Shown here piece by piece: positions 23,985-35,290 of a stretch of 64,000 bases of DNA (the first letter of the stretch is position 1; each line of letters begins with the position of its first letter). Made by a program: the position numbers and the translations under genes. The stretch spans positions 52,957,097-53,021,096 of the forward strand of contig NC_077242.1 of NCBI RefSeq assembly GCF_947179165.1, in the 5' to 3' direction. Under the pieces are notes generated by a model that searched no databases, was not told where the DNA came from, and saw nothing but the letters and a program-made list of their open reading frames with translations. The DNA comes from Solanum dulcamara. Taxonomy: Eukaryota; Streptophyta; Magnoliopsida; Solanales; Solanaceae.

Positions 23985-23996
23985 GCTTTGATACCA
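23985..23996 (-). promoter_or_regulatory. Primer-binding site of D
   Basis: gctttgatacca, complement of the initiator-Met PBS with one mismatch, four bases from the LTR edge. Confidence 0.82.
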
Positions 23997-24000
23997 AGTT

Positions 24001-25744
24001 TATCACGATCCAAGCTAAGCCCTAGGTGTGACACAACAATTAGGATTCCAAAGAAATCTCAACCAAGCCTCCTAGCATATCATAAGCATACATAAGGTAA
24101 CATTAAAATATAAACCCATAAGAAATCTAAGAACTAATCATAGCTAGAATGAAGCAAGGTGACATAGACTTCTTACACATATCCAACATGCCTCTATATG
24201 ACTACATAGGCAAGGACTAGGACATGTTCCTAGCTCACCGTTAAAGAAAAGAAATGACATAACATGAAATAGTCTCAATATACCAACATAGTCTAAGAAT
24301 GAAAAAAAGGAAGAAAGGTAGACTTGACTTGCCCTCGAAGCATGATGACTCACCACACAATCTTCAACAATCGTCAACTAGCAATGAGAAGAAGATGGAG
24401 AGTTCGTTCCTACACTGTGATATAATATAGCCAATGAAGTATGCGTTAGTATATTTGAATGTACTAAGTATGTAGGCAATGTAATTCATAATAAAACCAT
24501 GTTGTGCAAATAACCATTTCAAATAACATGATTAAAGAGGTAGATCATACTTGTCATAAATCATAATATTTTCATAATCATAGTTCATGCTTGTCTTGAA
24601 AACAAAGACTTATCATGTGGTAAGTCAATCATGAACTACCAATTCAATTCATAAAATTTGTTCATAGGAATAACTCATTATCATGTGATTTATGTAATGT
24701 GGTTGTAGGCCTGTCATCATTACGAATCCTTTTTCATAAAGAGTATCATTAGAGTCTTAATTCACCCTTTTATTAAACTTGCTTGAACACTTGAAATTCC
24801 ATGATCATGACTTATACTTAAAATTAAGGTGAAAAACACAGGTTCACAATTAATTGACTTAAAATTTATGCAATTGAGTTGAAAACATGCACAATCATCT
24901 AATTTATGTCAACCCATACATAATCCATGAAATTTATATCAGTTGGATGTATAATTGAAAATACCCATCATCCATGCAATGAACTCTAAAGAGTAATGTA
25001 GGAAATTCATAGAAACATTATTCAATTCCATGCAATAATCATTACTTCATATAAAATTAGATCCATAATCATAATTTAAATTATAATTCATGTAATTGAA
25101 ATTAAGATCATAAAACTCATAAAAATACATACTTGAATTTATTGAAAAAGACGAGAATTTGTTGTGCTCCATGGGTGAAAGGTACGCTTGGATGAATGCC
25201 TACATACCTTGAATGTTAATCTAGAAGAAACTTGAAGAAATTTTAAGTTTTTGATGAAGATTTTGAGGGAATTGCGTGAATGTCTTCAACAATAATTTGA
25301 AAGCTTTTGTAGAGAGAGATTTATTTGAAATAGATGAATTGTGAAATAATGAGGAAGAATAGGGGTTTATGGCAGTTTATAGGGTCGAATTAATTCCTTA
25401 AAATGTCTAGTCTCATTAACTAATAGGTAGAAAACAAATCTAAAATGCCCCTACTTAAAAAAAAAAATTAGACAGAATAATTAACACAAGTCTGCGACGC
25501 GGAGATGGTCCCTGATAGGCCAATTTTGAGCGAATGAGAATTTTGGCCAAATTTTGTCTTGGGAAAATATTGCACCGTGGAGGAGAAGGTCAGGTCTGGA
25601 CCTGTCGTGCACCCTACTAGAAATACAATTTTTCTAGAAAAATTTATCTTTCAAAATACTTGACGTAAAAATCAATTGAGGCCTTTTTTTCACTGTTTAA
25701 CCTTATTATATCATATTCCAATCTTCAAATGCCAGGATGTTATA
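24001..25744 (-). repeat. 5' LTR of element D
   Basis: Begins tatcacgatcc (a TG to TA change at the terminus) after the PBS and ends gatgttata, mutated from TGTAACAT on the minus strand. Its last ~320 bp match 7307-7624 and 100-417. A minus-strand TATA-like cctataaact lies at 25375-25384. The frame at 24144-24377 is not a gene. Confidence 0.82.
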
Positions 25745-25940
25745 GCATATTCTTCAACCACTACAATCAACACCATCAACTACTAACATCAATCAAATTC
25801 ACCATTACAACCACCAACACCACTAACAACCACCACATCATGACAATAAATATAACACAAACCACCTTCACCATCACAACTATCACCATCACCATCACTC
25901 GCCACAATAACCATTACCATTACCACAACTAATATAAACC
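25745..25940. repeat. Low-complexity ACC/ATC tract
   Basis: Degenerate microsatellite made mostly of acc, atc and aac triplets. The 67-codon frame here is composed of Thr, Ile, His and Asn and is a composition artefact. Confidence 0.8.
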
Positions 25941-25950
25941 ATTTTCACTA

Positions 25951-27218
25951 GGAGTGTACAAGTCAAATCGTAAAGTCAAATTCAACCGACGAACCAAGTC
26001 AAACCTAAAACAAATTGACTTGTGGTTTGTTTTGGCATTGAAAAAAACTAACCACTCTTGTGTGTGTGTATATATATATATATCAATATATTTTAAACTA
26101 GTTTATAATTTTCAATATTTAGATATATTATTTCAAATTTGAGTTTATAAATATTTGTAAATATTTTGTTTTGTATTCATATCGGAAGTTACAATTATAA
26201 TGTCATAGTTTTCAGATTCGAAGTTAACAATATATTTTGTAAATATTTTATTTTGTATTCAGTTTGACTGTTGCCATGGGAGGCTCTATGCTTAAGGAAA
26301 TAAGGCATATACCTTAGGTCCTCAATTTTGGGAGGCCTCAATTTTTTATCAAAAATAAATTATGTGTTAATATTTTTTATTTTTATTTTTTTTCCAAATA
26401 AAAAAATCAAGAAAACGTTGATTTGTTATTTTACATTTTGTCAGCTAACACTAACATTATCTTTTTTTTAACTCCTTTTGTAAACGCTTTCTTCAAATCT
26501 TTGATAAGTTAGAGTAATATTTTGTCAAAAATATGAATCAATAGTCGAAAAATATTGAACAAAGTAAATTGCAAATTCTTTTTTATTTCTATTTAGATTT
26601 TCAAGCATTAAGCAAGCATATTAAAATGGGGTATACCAAGTTATTAGATTCTATGGTTCTAACTCTTAATTTTACCTAAAATTTGTCAACTTATTACTTT
26701 GATTGCATTAGTGAAAGGGTGGTTTTCAACATTAAATTGATAAAATCTTACCTAAAATAAATAATTGAAAAAAATTATTAGAAGAAATCATTTTAAAAAA
26801 ATTAATCTTATATATACTTAGGCCCCTAATGAAATTTTTGCTTTATGCCTCCAATTATGTTGAGCCGCCCCTGACTGTAGCCTTTAATCTTATAAATTTT
26901 ACATATTGAACGCAATATTTCAATGAAAATATTTTGCAGTCGTGTGAATTTTACATTTTTTTTGAAGATTCCCATTTATTTAATGTTTTTAAAGTTTAGC
27001 CTATCACATTGGTTAGTGAGCATATATTTGATCTCTTTTACAATTACCATATAATTATAAATTTTAAAAACTAAAAAAAACCAAAAACTTGACTAAAACC
27101 AAAATCGAAAAAACTGACTTTATGTTGGTTTGATTTGGTTTTTAGATTTGATAAACCGATATAATTTGTTTAGTTATTTTTTAATAAAAAATAAACCAAA
27201 AAGACCTAAGTACACCCC
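25951..27218. mobile_element. TA-flanked non-autonomous element, split by a hAT-like MITE
   Basis: Left end ggagtgtac and right end gtacacccc form a short inverted repeat, each bordered by TA (25949-25950 and 27219-27220). The inside has AAACCAAA-type AT-rich repeats common near plant MITE ends. TIRs are short, so the class is uncertain (Tc1/mariner-like TA duplication, or a hAT). No transposase seen. Confidence 0.4.
26275..26873. mobile_element. hAT-like MITE, 599 bp
   Basis: Ends catgggaggctc and gagccgcccctg are imperfect inverted repeats of the CAGGGGCGG type, and similarity extends inward (left aggcatatacc, right complement aggcataaagc). Flanks ACTGTTGC and ACTGTAGC are an 8-bp duplication with one mismatch, the size typical of hAT. 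No coding. Confidence 0.65.
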
Positions 27219-27336
27219 TAACCTCTATCAGAGAAAACAAATATTTCTTTTTTAATTAAAATAATAATTTTATTATTTTAAATTAATATTTTTCTAATGT
27301 TTAATTAATTTTTATTTGGATTGTATATTTATGATA

Positions 27337-27627
27337 CGCAGAAGTCATCGGTGACCCCCTAAAGTTGGCACCATGTTTCGCTTAGACACCTCAATCGGCC
27401 TTTGTTAATTTTAGACATCCATTGTCGGGTTCTGCTATGTTACTTTGATACTTTTTATTGACTAGGCACATTGTGTGTGTGTGTTACACTCACTTTGAGC
27501 GCGTGAAAAACTTAAATTTTACTATTTTTCTTATTTTTTTCATTTAACTAAAAGAAAATGAATATATTTAAAAATATACTCCCATCTTCTTCATCTTTCC
27601 AAATAAAAATCGGTAAGCTCCACCACC
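27337..27627. mobile_element. Mutator-like element M, left part
   Basis: The first ~130 bp are inverted relative to 48645-48775 (shared blocks such as ctaaagttggca and ttagacacct). A 9-bp duplication TTTATGATA flanks the pair at 27328-27336 and 48776-48784. The element is cut by C at 27627/27628. No transposase; non-autonomous. Confidence 0.78.
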
Positions 27628-30167
27628 TGGCATGACCTGACCTAGGGCCTAGTCGTAACACGATGATTGAAATACCGAAGGGCTCCAACTAAGCCTCTTG
27701 TACATATCATACGCATACATAAGATAAAGCAAAAGCGAAAAAATTATAAGAGAGTCTAAACTATGAATAGAAATTTAAGAATGTCACATGACAATATAAA
27801 CTCGAAACATTTATCCAACTAGATGCCTTTATTCATGAATATGGGCGGGGGATAAGACATGTCCCTATCCACCCTAAATATAGAACATAGAAAAAGTCTT
27901 TGAAAATAATAACTAACTTGATAACTAGTCCCCGATAAATGAGGACTCACCATAAACCCTGTTGGATAGGAGATCTTAACTAGCCATGTAGATGAGTATG
28001 ATCTTCAACCTCAACCCTTACATTATGAGGAAATGTAGGCAAAAAGTATGAATTAGTACGTTGGAATGTACTAAGTATGAGGGCGTAACATGCAACGTAA
28101 ATCATGAAATACAATGGTAAGGTAAATCACATGATAAGATGAGGTAAGTAAAGTCATGAGAAAAATTATATTGACCAAAGCATTTAAAAAGCATAATTTA
28201 AAATCATAGCATATATAAGAGATCATACATATGTGGGATAGGAACCATAACCGACAATAAGACCATGTGAGCTATAACATGGAATCCCATTGTCTCCCCA
28301 TACAACGAAGAAAAAGAGGAATCTACTTGTCAAGGTAGACTCTACCCCGCTAGGTGGGTCATACATACGCTATATGTAGATCCAATAGCTAGGCCATGAA
28401 GGCAACCTACGGTGGCACGTAGTTTATGAAACATGAGGCTTATACTAAGGCTTTTGGTAGGGCCCCCACCTCAAGTCCACTCGGTGCTAAGTCAAATCCA
28501 ACGGAATACATGTATAGTATAGAAATCACAATTACATATATCATAGTTATGATCATAAGTTTGAAATCATAGAGTAGCTCATTTTCATAACATACTTGTA
28601 ATGTGAGAATTGTCCTTTCATCATTACAATCATATTTGCATAATACATATCTTTAGGATTTAGGTCACCACATAGGTCCCTAAGTCAACTCTTTTAGGCC
28701 TTAGGTCACCACATAAGGCACTAAGTTACCTTACTTGATAACTTGCATGAAATGCATACCTTGAACTTAAAGTAGAACTTAATTGCATAATCAATTGAGT
28801 TTCAAAATCATGTAATTGACTAGAAAACATGTATGATCATAAAATTTACATTAGCCCATATATAATTCATATAGATAATATCCCTTGGAAGTATAATTCA
28901 AAATACTCATAATTTAGATCATGAACCCTAGAGATCAAAATAGGAGAATTCATGAAAAAACTCTTCAATTCAATGCAATAATCATCAATTTATATCAAAA
29001 TAGACTCATGATCATACTTTCAATCATAATTCATGCAATAGGAATAGAGATCATAAAACACAAAAAATACCATACTTTAATTTGATAGAAAACTTGAGAA
29101 ATTGATTGGGCTTAATGGATTAAAGGGTCCATGAATCAATAACCACATACCTTAAGTGAGAACACCAATTAATTTGGAAGAACTTGAGAGTTTTGATGGA
29201 GAGCTATAGTGAGTTTACTTGAAGTCTTCAATGGAGCCCTTGAAAGTCTTTTGTAGAGAGAGAAATATTTGAATAGGTGATTTGCAGAAGAATGAATAAA
29301 ATTAGAGGTTTAAGTTAATTTATAGAGTTGAATTAGGTCCTAAAAATGTCTAAGTTCATTAGCTAACAATCAGGAAAAAGTCTAAAGTGCCCTTGCTAAA
29401 ACTAAATACTCATAATTTACATAATGAACCCTAGAGATCAAAATAGGAGAATTCATGGAAAACTCTTTAATTTAATGCAATAACCATTAATTTATATCAA
29501 AATAGACTCATGATCAAACTTTGATTCACAATTCATGCAAAAGGAATAGAGATTATAAAAACCATAAAATACCATACTTTAATTTGATAGAAAATTTGAG
29601 AAATTAATTGGGCTTCATGGATGAAAGGATTCATGAATCACAATACCCATATACCTTAAGTGAGAACACCAATTTATTTGGAAGAACTTGAGAATGTTGA
29701 TGGAGAGCTTAAGTGAATTTACTTAAAGTATTCAATGGAGCCCTTGAGAGTCTTTTGTAGAGAGAGATATATTTGAGTAGGTGAATTATAGAAGAATGAA
29801 TATAATTAGAGGTTCAGGTTAATTTATAGAATTGAATTAGATCCTAAAAATGTCTAGGTTCATTAGCTAATAATTAGGGAAAAATCTAAAGTGCCCTTGA
29901 TAAAACTAAATTTGGCCAGAAAACTCTCGCCTGGTTTGTAATGCGGACTTGCCGCGCACATTACTGGTTTGCGCAGTTCCTTTGAGAAATCTATCTTTCG
30001 ATTTACAGGTCCTAAAAATACACCGAGACTATTGTTCACATGTTTTGATCCCCTGATCGATATTCCGATCTTGGATTTTCCAAAAAGATTAAGGATAATG
30101 CATTACATGAGTGACCTATTCCCAAGGCATTCTTAAGGCACTTATGAACATTTTGAGGGATATTTCA
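27628..30167 (-). repeat. 3' LTR of C with internal 503-bp duplication
   Basis: Begins tggcatgacctg and ends gatatttca at the PPT complement. It is 526 bp longer than the 5' LTR, mainly because 28901-29403 is repeated at 29404-29907. The left edge TGG against TGT in the other LTR is a point change. Confidence 0.88.
29315..29327 (-). promoter_or_regulatory. TATA-like box in C LTR (duplicated)
   Basis: Minus strand ctctataaattaa, with equivalents at 29817-29829 in the duplicated block and 47521-47533 in the 5' LTR, each followed by a pyrimidine-rich leader. Probable LTR promoter. Confidence 0.45.
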
Positions 30168-30419
30168 ATACCTCCCCCTTAAGAACATTCATCCACGAAT
30201 GAGATTCAACTAATATAGGAAGGACATGGAAAAAGGACTTAGAAACTCAACAAGGACATGAGGACACTTTGAAAAATGCATAGAACATGTAAACTTCATA
30301 CTTAACATAACATAGTCCTTGAGAAAAAAATCATTTTCATAAATTATGCATGCATATAATGACATATAGAACTAAAATGTAGGAGTTTAATCAATTTGAT
30401 CATGAATAACTAAGTAACT
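30168..30419 (-). other. PPT and 3' untranslated part of C
   Basis: atacctccccctt is the PPT complement at the LTR edge. The remainder is non-coding up to the pol stop at 30420. Confidence 0.7.
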
Positions 30420-31174
30420 TTATGCTCGAGTGAAAGGAAAGAGATACGGATAATGCTTGATCATGTCTGATTCCACTTCCCACATAGCACTCTCTACTTG
30501 TTGATTCCTCCGTAACAGTTTGACGGATGCAATATCTTTATTTCTTAACCTCTTCACTTGCCGGTCTAAAATCTCAATCGGGACATCCTCATAAGTCAAA
30601 TTCTCTTCAATACTTACATTATCCATTGGCACAATAGAATTTGGATGACCCACAAACTTCCTCAACATTGACACATAAAATACCAGATGAATCAAAGTCA
30701 ACTCAAGTGGCAAGTCTAACTCATATGCTACTTTGTCAATGCGCTTTAATATCCTATAGGGTCCTATATATCTATGGCTCAACTTCCCTTTCTTACCAAA
30801 CCACATTACCCCTTTCATCGGTGAAATTTTCAAATACACCATATCATCCGCATCAAATTCAAGCTCTCTCCTCCTAGTGTCTGAATAGGACTTTTGATGA
30901 CTTTGAGCCATTTTTAATTTTTCTCTTATGAGCCTTACTTTCTCCATTGTATCAACCACCAAATCTGGACCAATCAATGCCACCTCACCTACTTCAAACC
31001 ACCCCACCGGAGACCTACATCTTCTCCTGTACAAGGCTTCAAAATGAGCCATTTGGATGCTAGAGTGCTAATTATTATTGTAGGTAAACTCAATCAATGG
31101 AAAATAGTCATCCCAACTTCTTGTAAGATCAATCACACATGCCCTTAATATATCCTCCAAGGTTTGAATTGTTC
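30420..31174 (-). pseudogene. Integrase end and chromodomain-like tail of C (split by B)
   Basis: The 210-residue frame 30420-31052 runs from MAHFEALYRRRCRSPVG through DMVYLKISPMKGV, GKLSHRYIGPYRIL, LPLELTLIHLVF to VPIEILDRQVKRLRNKD, SVKLLRRNQQ, WEVESDM and YPYLF before its own stop, so this tail is intact. A stop lies just upstream (TYNNN then TAA). The rest of the integrase continues at 41852 beyond element B; the TGTTC duplication falls in the codons around the QTLED motif. Confidence 0.9.
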
Positions 31175-34100
31175 TGTAATGACCCAACCCCATGGGTCAC
31201 AATTAGGGTCTGACCTAGACCCCCATATACATACCTATCACCTATAGTCAAGTTGAACTCTAAATACTGTGATGCTACACACAAAAACCCCAATAGGTCA
31301 AAATCATTTCATGTACATATAGCCTCTTTCATTCGTATTATATTATGAAAGGGCATGATAGCCGTCAAGGCTATCATAACATAAAAACATTGGCAATGTG
31401 TCATATAAGTATAACTGAAACAAACTTACAAACAACCCACATACATATATCTACAGACCTCTAAGAATAGTAACAATGACATATGGTGGGACAGGGCCCT
31501 CGCTGTATCCCTGATAAGATAATTATATACATAGAAGGACCAGTACCCAGAAGCTAGGCTCTGGAACAATGGAGCACTTTCAACATAGCTGAGCGGAAAA
31601 CCCTAAGCTGGAGGATCTCTGAAATAAACATCTGTACCTGAGGACATGAAATGCAGCCCCTCGAAGAAAAGGGGTTAGTACGATACATGTACTGAGTATA
31701 TAAAGCATAAAATATCATAACTGAGATAACAACTAAAATAGGGATGTAGGGGGCAAGTATAACATTTAGTCATCTACCGTACCTGTATTTTATAAAATAA
31801 AGGCATACATATTATCATCACGTACTATATCCGGCCCGTTCGGAGACTCAGTGTAACAACTATATCACTTTTTCATCATAAGCACATACGTACCATTAGT
31901 GCTGTGGAACATACAACCCGATCCATGTATATAGCAAGTACATGCCGAGGAATGACGGCCCAATCCACATATCGTATAATAATGCCAAGGAATGACAGCC
32001 CGATCTGTATCTCATATACACACCGAGGAACAATGGCCTGATCCGTATATAGTATAATAATTCCGAGAAACGACGACCCAATCCATATATAATATATCAT
32101 GCCGTGGAACGTATGGCCCGATCGCTATATAGCAAAATATGCCGAGGAATATTTGGCCCGATCCTTATATAGTAAAATATGCCGAGGAATGTTTGGCCCG
32201 ATCCATATATCTTATAATGCATATACGTGCACATAAAACTTGGTAACATATCAAACATCCCTCAACACATTATCATAAAGTATATCCAAGAGCCTCTAGG
32301 TCTAGGAGCTTACACATCCAATCATTATTTAGTATGTAGAAAGCTCGAGGGTCGTAGTTCAACTACTTTAAGACCCTTACCATTCAAAGGTGAGTACAAG
32401 TCATTAGTTATGACCGGAACGTACGAAGGAAATTACCTCTAACTCATATCATATATTGCTTCACTTACATTAAACTATTTCAAGAGAAGGGAGAGATAGG
32501 CTTCATATGTAATACTTTTCGTTATGTAGAAGACTTACAAGACCATAACTCAGCTATCACATGAGTTCTAACACCGTGAAGTGAATAAGATTTATGAACC
32601 ATACTCGGGGTTCTATGAATGGAATTATCCCCACATTATATATACCATCCACTTATGTCTAAGGCATGCCAAGAGAAGAGAAGATTTAAGCCTTACATAC
32701 CCTCTGCTTTTCATCATCTAGGAGACAGGGAGAGACACTAACTCAGTTAGCATAGGAGCTCTCACTTCAAAAAGTAGGTAGGAGTCATGAATCATATTTG
32801 GAGCTTCTTGAGTAGATTTTTCCCCATATTTCATATGCACATCATAATTAAGACTAAGATACGCCAAGAGAAATGAAGGATAGCCTTACATACTCATCGC
32901 TTCCTAACGTATAGAAGGCTTGAGAAGCCCTAATTCAATTACTGTAAGAGTGCTTTCATTAAGAAGTAAATGAGGATCATAAGTTAAGCTTGTCATTTAT
33001 GAGTAGATTTACCCTCAATCTCATATCATTCATTACTTAACTTGAAGACATGCCAAAAGAAAAGAAGAGATAAGCTTTACATACCTCTTATCGATTGCTT
33101 TTAATCCGACTTGTGTCGTTGTCGTCCAAAACTATTTAACACGAAGGTAATACTAATATTAATAACCTTTAACTTTCCATCTTCCAAATCTATAACCAAG
33201 AACCCATAGGAATAAATTCCTTATTCGCCTTTCTTGACTAGTCTCGACTAGTCTATTAGTTAGTTAAGAAGTTAATGGAATTCGGGCAGCATCTCCTCTA
33301 TAACTCACCCTATCCGAACTTCCAATTAACCTCCAAAACTTAGCAGCCATATTAATCACAACAACCAGAATCCAATACATACTTACACCACTTCAACATT
33401 ACACAAAACAAGCCCCAAACATCCCGCTCAAAACTACGACTCCAAAATACGGTTTTCAATCCTTATTTCGTAAATTCTTAACCACACAAAATGGGGTGTT
33501 ATGTGGCTAAAAACAGCAGAAATTATAGCCATATTTAGACCTTTTCCCATCCCTTCAATACTACAAAACAATTCCCAATATGGCACTACAATAACAACGA
33601 CACTAGTTACATTTTAAGCCACTAGAATACATCAAAACAATTCCTACACGACCTGCAACTTTCTTCAGCCGTAACGTCCATATTTTCATGTCTACAACTC
33701 ATGTTTACACACACATAACATTATTAAACCTTCACCAAAATGTGGGAGAATATAATCAATCCATACCTTAACAAACGTCTTCCCAAACTTGTTAAAAATT
33801 ATTTTTGGAAACTCCTTAACATGCTGAAAGTTGCGGGCTGTTCGTGTCCCTTAGTTTCTACCCCAAATAGTAATTTTACTCTATTAAAACCCGTTATGTA
33901 GCTGTGGTATACCTTAAATAATTAATTTACGGAACAAAATCAGAGGGCTTACCTTAAATTGGAGCAACCAGTGGCTGCCTCTCTCTTGTTCTCACATTTT
34001 TGCTCTCCATTTTTGGCTAAGTCCAAAGCTGAAAATGACTCCTTAGTCATCCATACATATATATATACCCTTTTGGAGAGTGGAACATGTTAGCCCCTAA

Positions 34101-34582
34101 GGGTGACACATGTCAAGCCCTTAGGCAGCCACATCATCTCATGCAACCAATCACATGCTGCCACATGGCAGTGTGGGGTCAAGCAGGTAAGTCACCTACT
34201 TGGTCCAAGTAGGTGCATTACCTACTTTCTTTGAGTAGGCACGTTAGCTCCTTATTTCTCTATTATGAGTTCATAATCTCGTCTTACTTTAAGAGCCTAT
34301 GTATTCCTTGCTACTTAAGCTCAACATGTACTTCGGTAGCTTAATTATATAAAACCTCCAAATTGATAGCTTATGCAAGTAAGTCGAATTTCACGACCTT
34401 TTATTTAGCCCCCAACTATCTTCAAATTCTTATAACCTTATTTCCAACCTTCACTATTGTGGGGCACCACATCCTCCCTTCCTTAGAGTTATTTAGAAAC
34501 GTTATAGATAATGTGGATCACATGATAGCTTTTAGAGAAGCTAGATAGGTGTTACCATATACCAAAAGTGCGGGGCATGACA
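31175..34582 (-). repeat. 3' LTR of B
   Basis: Begins tgtaatgaccc, ends ggggcatgaca. Contains a tandem array at 31905-32214 and, near the right end, the promoter block (TATA run 34055-34068 plus G-box-like palindromes) and aagtaggtg palindromes at 34190-34240. Frames at 31876-32100, 32227-32442 and 34363-34548 lie in repeats and are not genes. Confidence 0.9.
31905..32214 (-). repeat. Tandem array inside B 3' LTR
   Basis: About eight degenerate units of roughly 38-46 bp, each with atgccgaggaa, then ggcccgatcc and an AT-rich part ending in tatat. The homologous array is 39141-39450 in the other LTR. F LTRs have a comparable array with caccgagtccc and gggccgg. Confidence 0.8.
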
Positions 34583-34597
34583 GACTTCCCCCTTTTA
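34583..34597 (-). other. Polypurine tract of B
   Basis: gacttcccccttttag complements to a purine run directly at the 3' LTR start. It primes plus-strand DNA synthesis in LTR elements. Confidence 0.8.
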
Positions 34598-34695
34598 GAA
34601 TATTCATCCTCGAATGTTAACTAATCTCATAAGGTCTTACAAGGACTTTGGGGATTCTCTATAACAGTTGTCATCCATAGGCCTCTTATTTATCA

Positions 34696-35290
34696 ACCCA
34701 ATTAATTTAGGAGGTTGGGTCACCTATAGACGTAGGGAATAGGTACAAATATTTCTTTTCCATCTCTTCTTCAGCTTCCCAGATCATTTCTTCTTGATTC
34801 TTATCTTGTCACAAGACTTTGACGAAAGCCACGTCCTTAGTTCGCAACCTTCTAATTTGCCGACCCAAGATGGCGATAGGTTTTTCCTTGTAGGATAACT
34901 CCTCTGTTACGTGGACCTTATCCACGGGAAATACTCTAGAAGGGTCACTTATATATTTGCGGAGCATTGACCTGCAAAAAATTAGATGCATTACTTCCCA
35001 ATCTGATGGTAGGTCCAACTCATAGGCAGTTTTGCCTAACCTACAACTGATTTGATAAAGGCCAATGTATCTTGGGATAGGTTTCCCTTTCTTCCGCTTC
35101 TCATTAATCCTTTCATTGGGGAGGATCTCAAGAACTCTCAATCTCTAACTTTAAACTCTATGTGTCGACGTCGATTATCTGCATATGACCTTTGTCGACT
35201 CTGGGCTGTTAATAGTTTTTCCTGAATAAGCTTCACTTTATCGATAACTTACTGGATCACTTCTGGACTTGTCCATTTCTAAGTCGGGAT
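34696..35290 (-). pseudogene. Integrase C-terminal relic of B
   Basis: The 110-residue frame 34809-35141 has KGKPIPRYIGLYQI, GKTAYELDLPSDW, MHLIFCRSMLRKYISDPSRVF and LSYKEKPIAILGRQIRRLRTKDVAFVKVL. After a stop the tail continues with WEAEEEM to about 34696. Upstream (35142-35290) the RRR-linker is readable out of frame. This is the only coding relic in B, and the same 3' remnant is kept in F. Confidence 0.85.

Noticed and set aside
25729..25932. 67-codon Thr/Ile/His-rich frame
   Set aside because: Created by the ACC/ATC low-complexity tract.
31876..32100. Overlapping minus-strand frames with repeated IRY/GLSFLGIIIRY-like residues, also at 39112-39494
   Set aside because: They are translations of the degenerate tandem array in the B LTRs; the repeats in the peptide reflect the DNA repeat.
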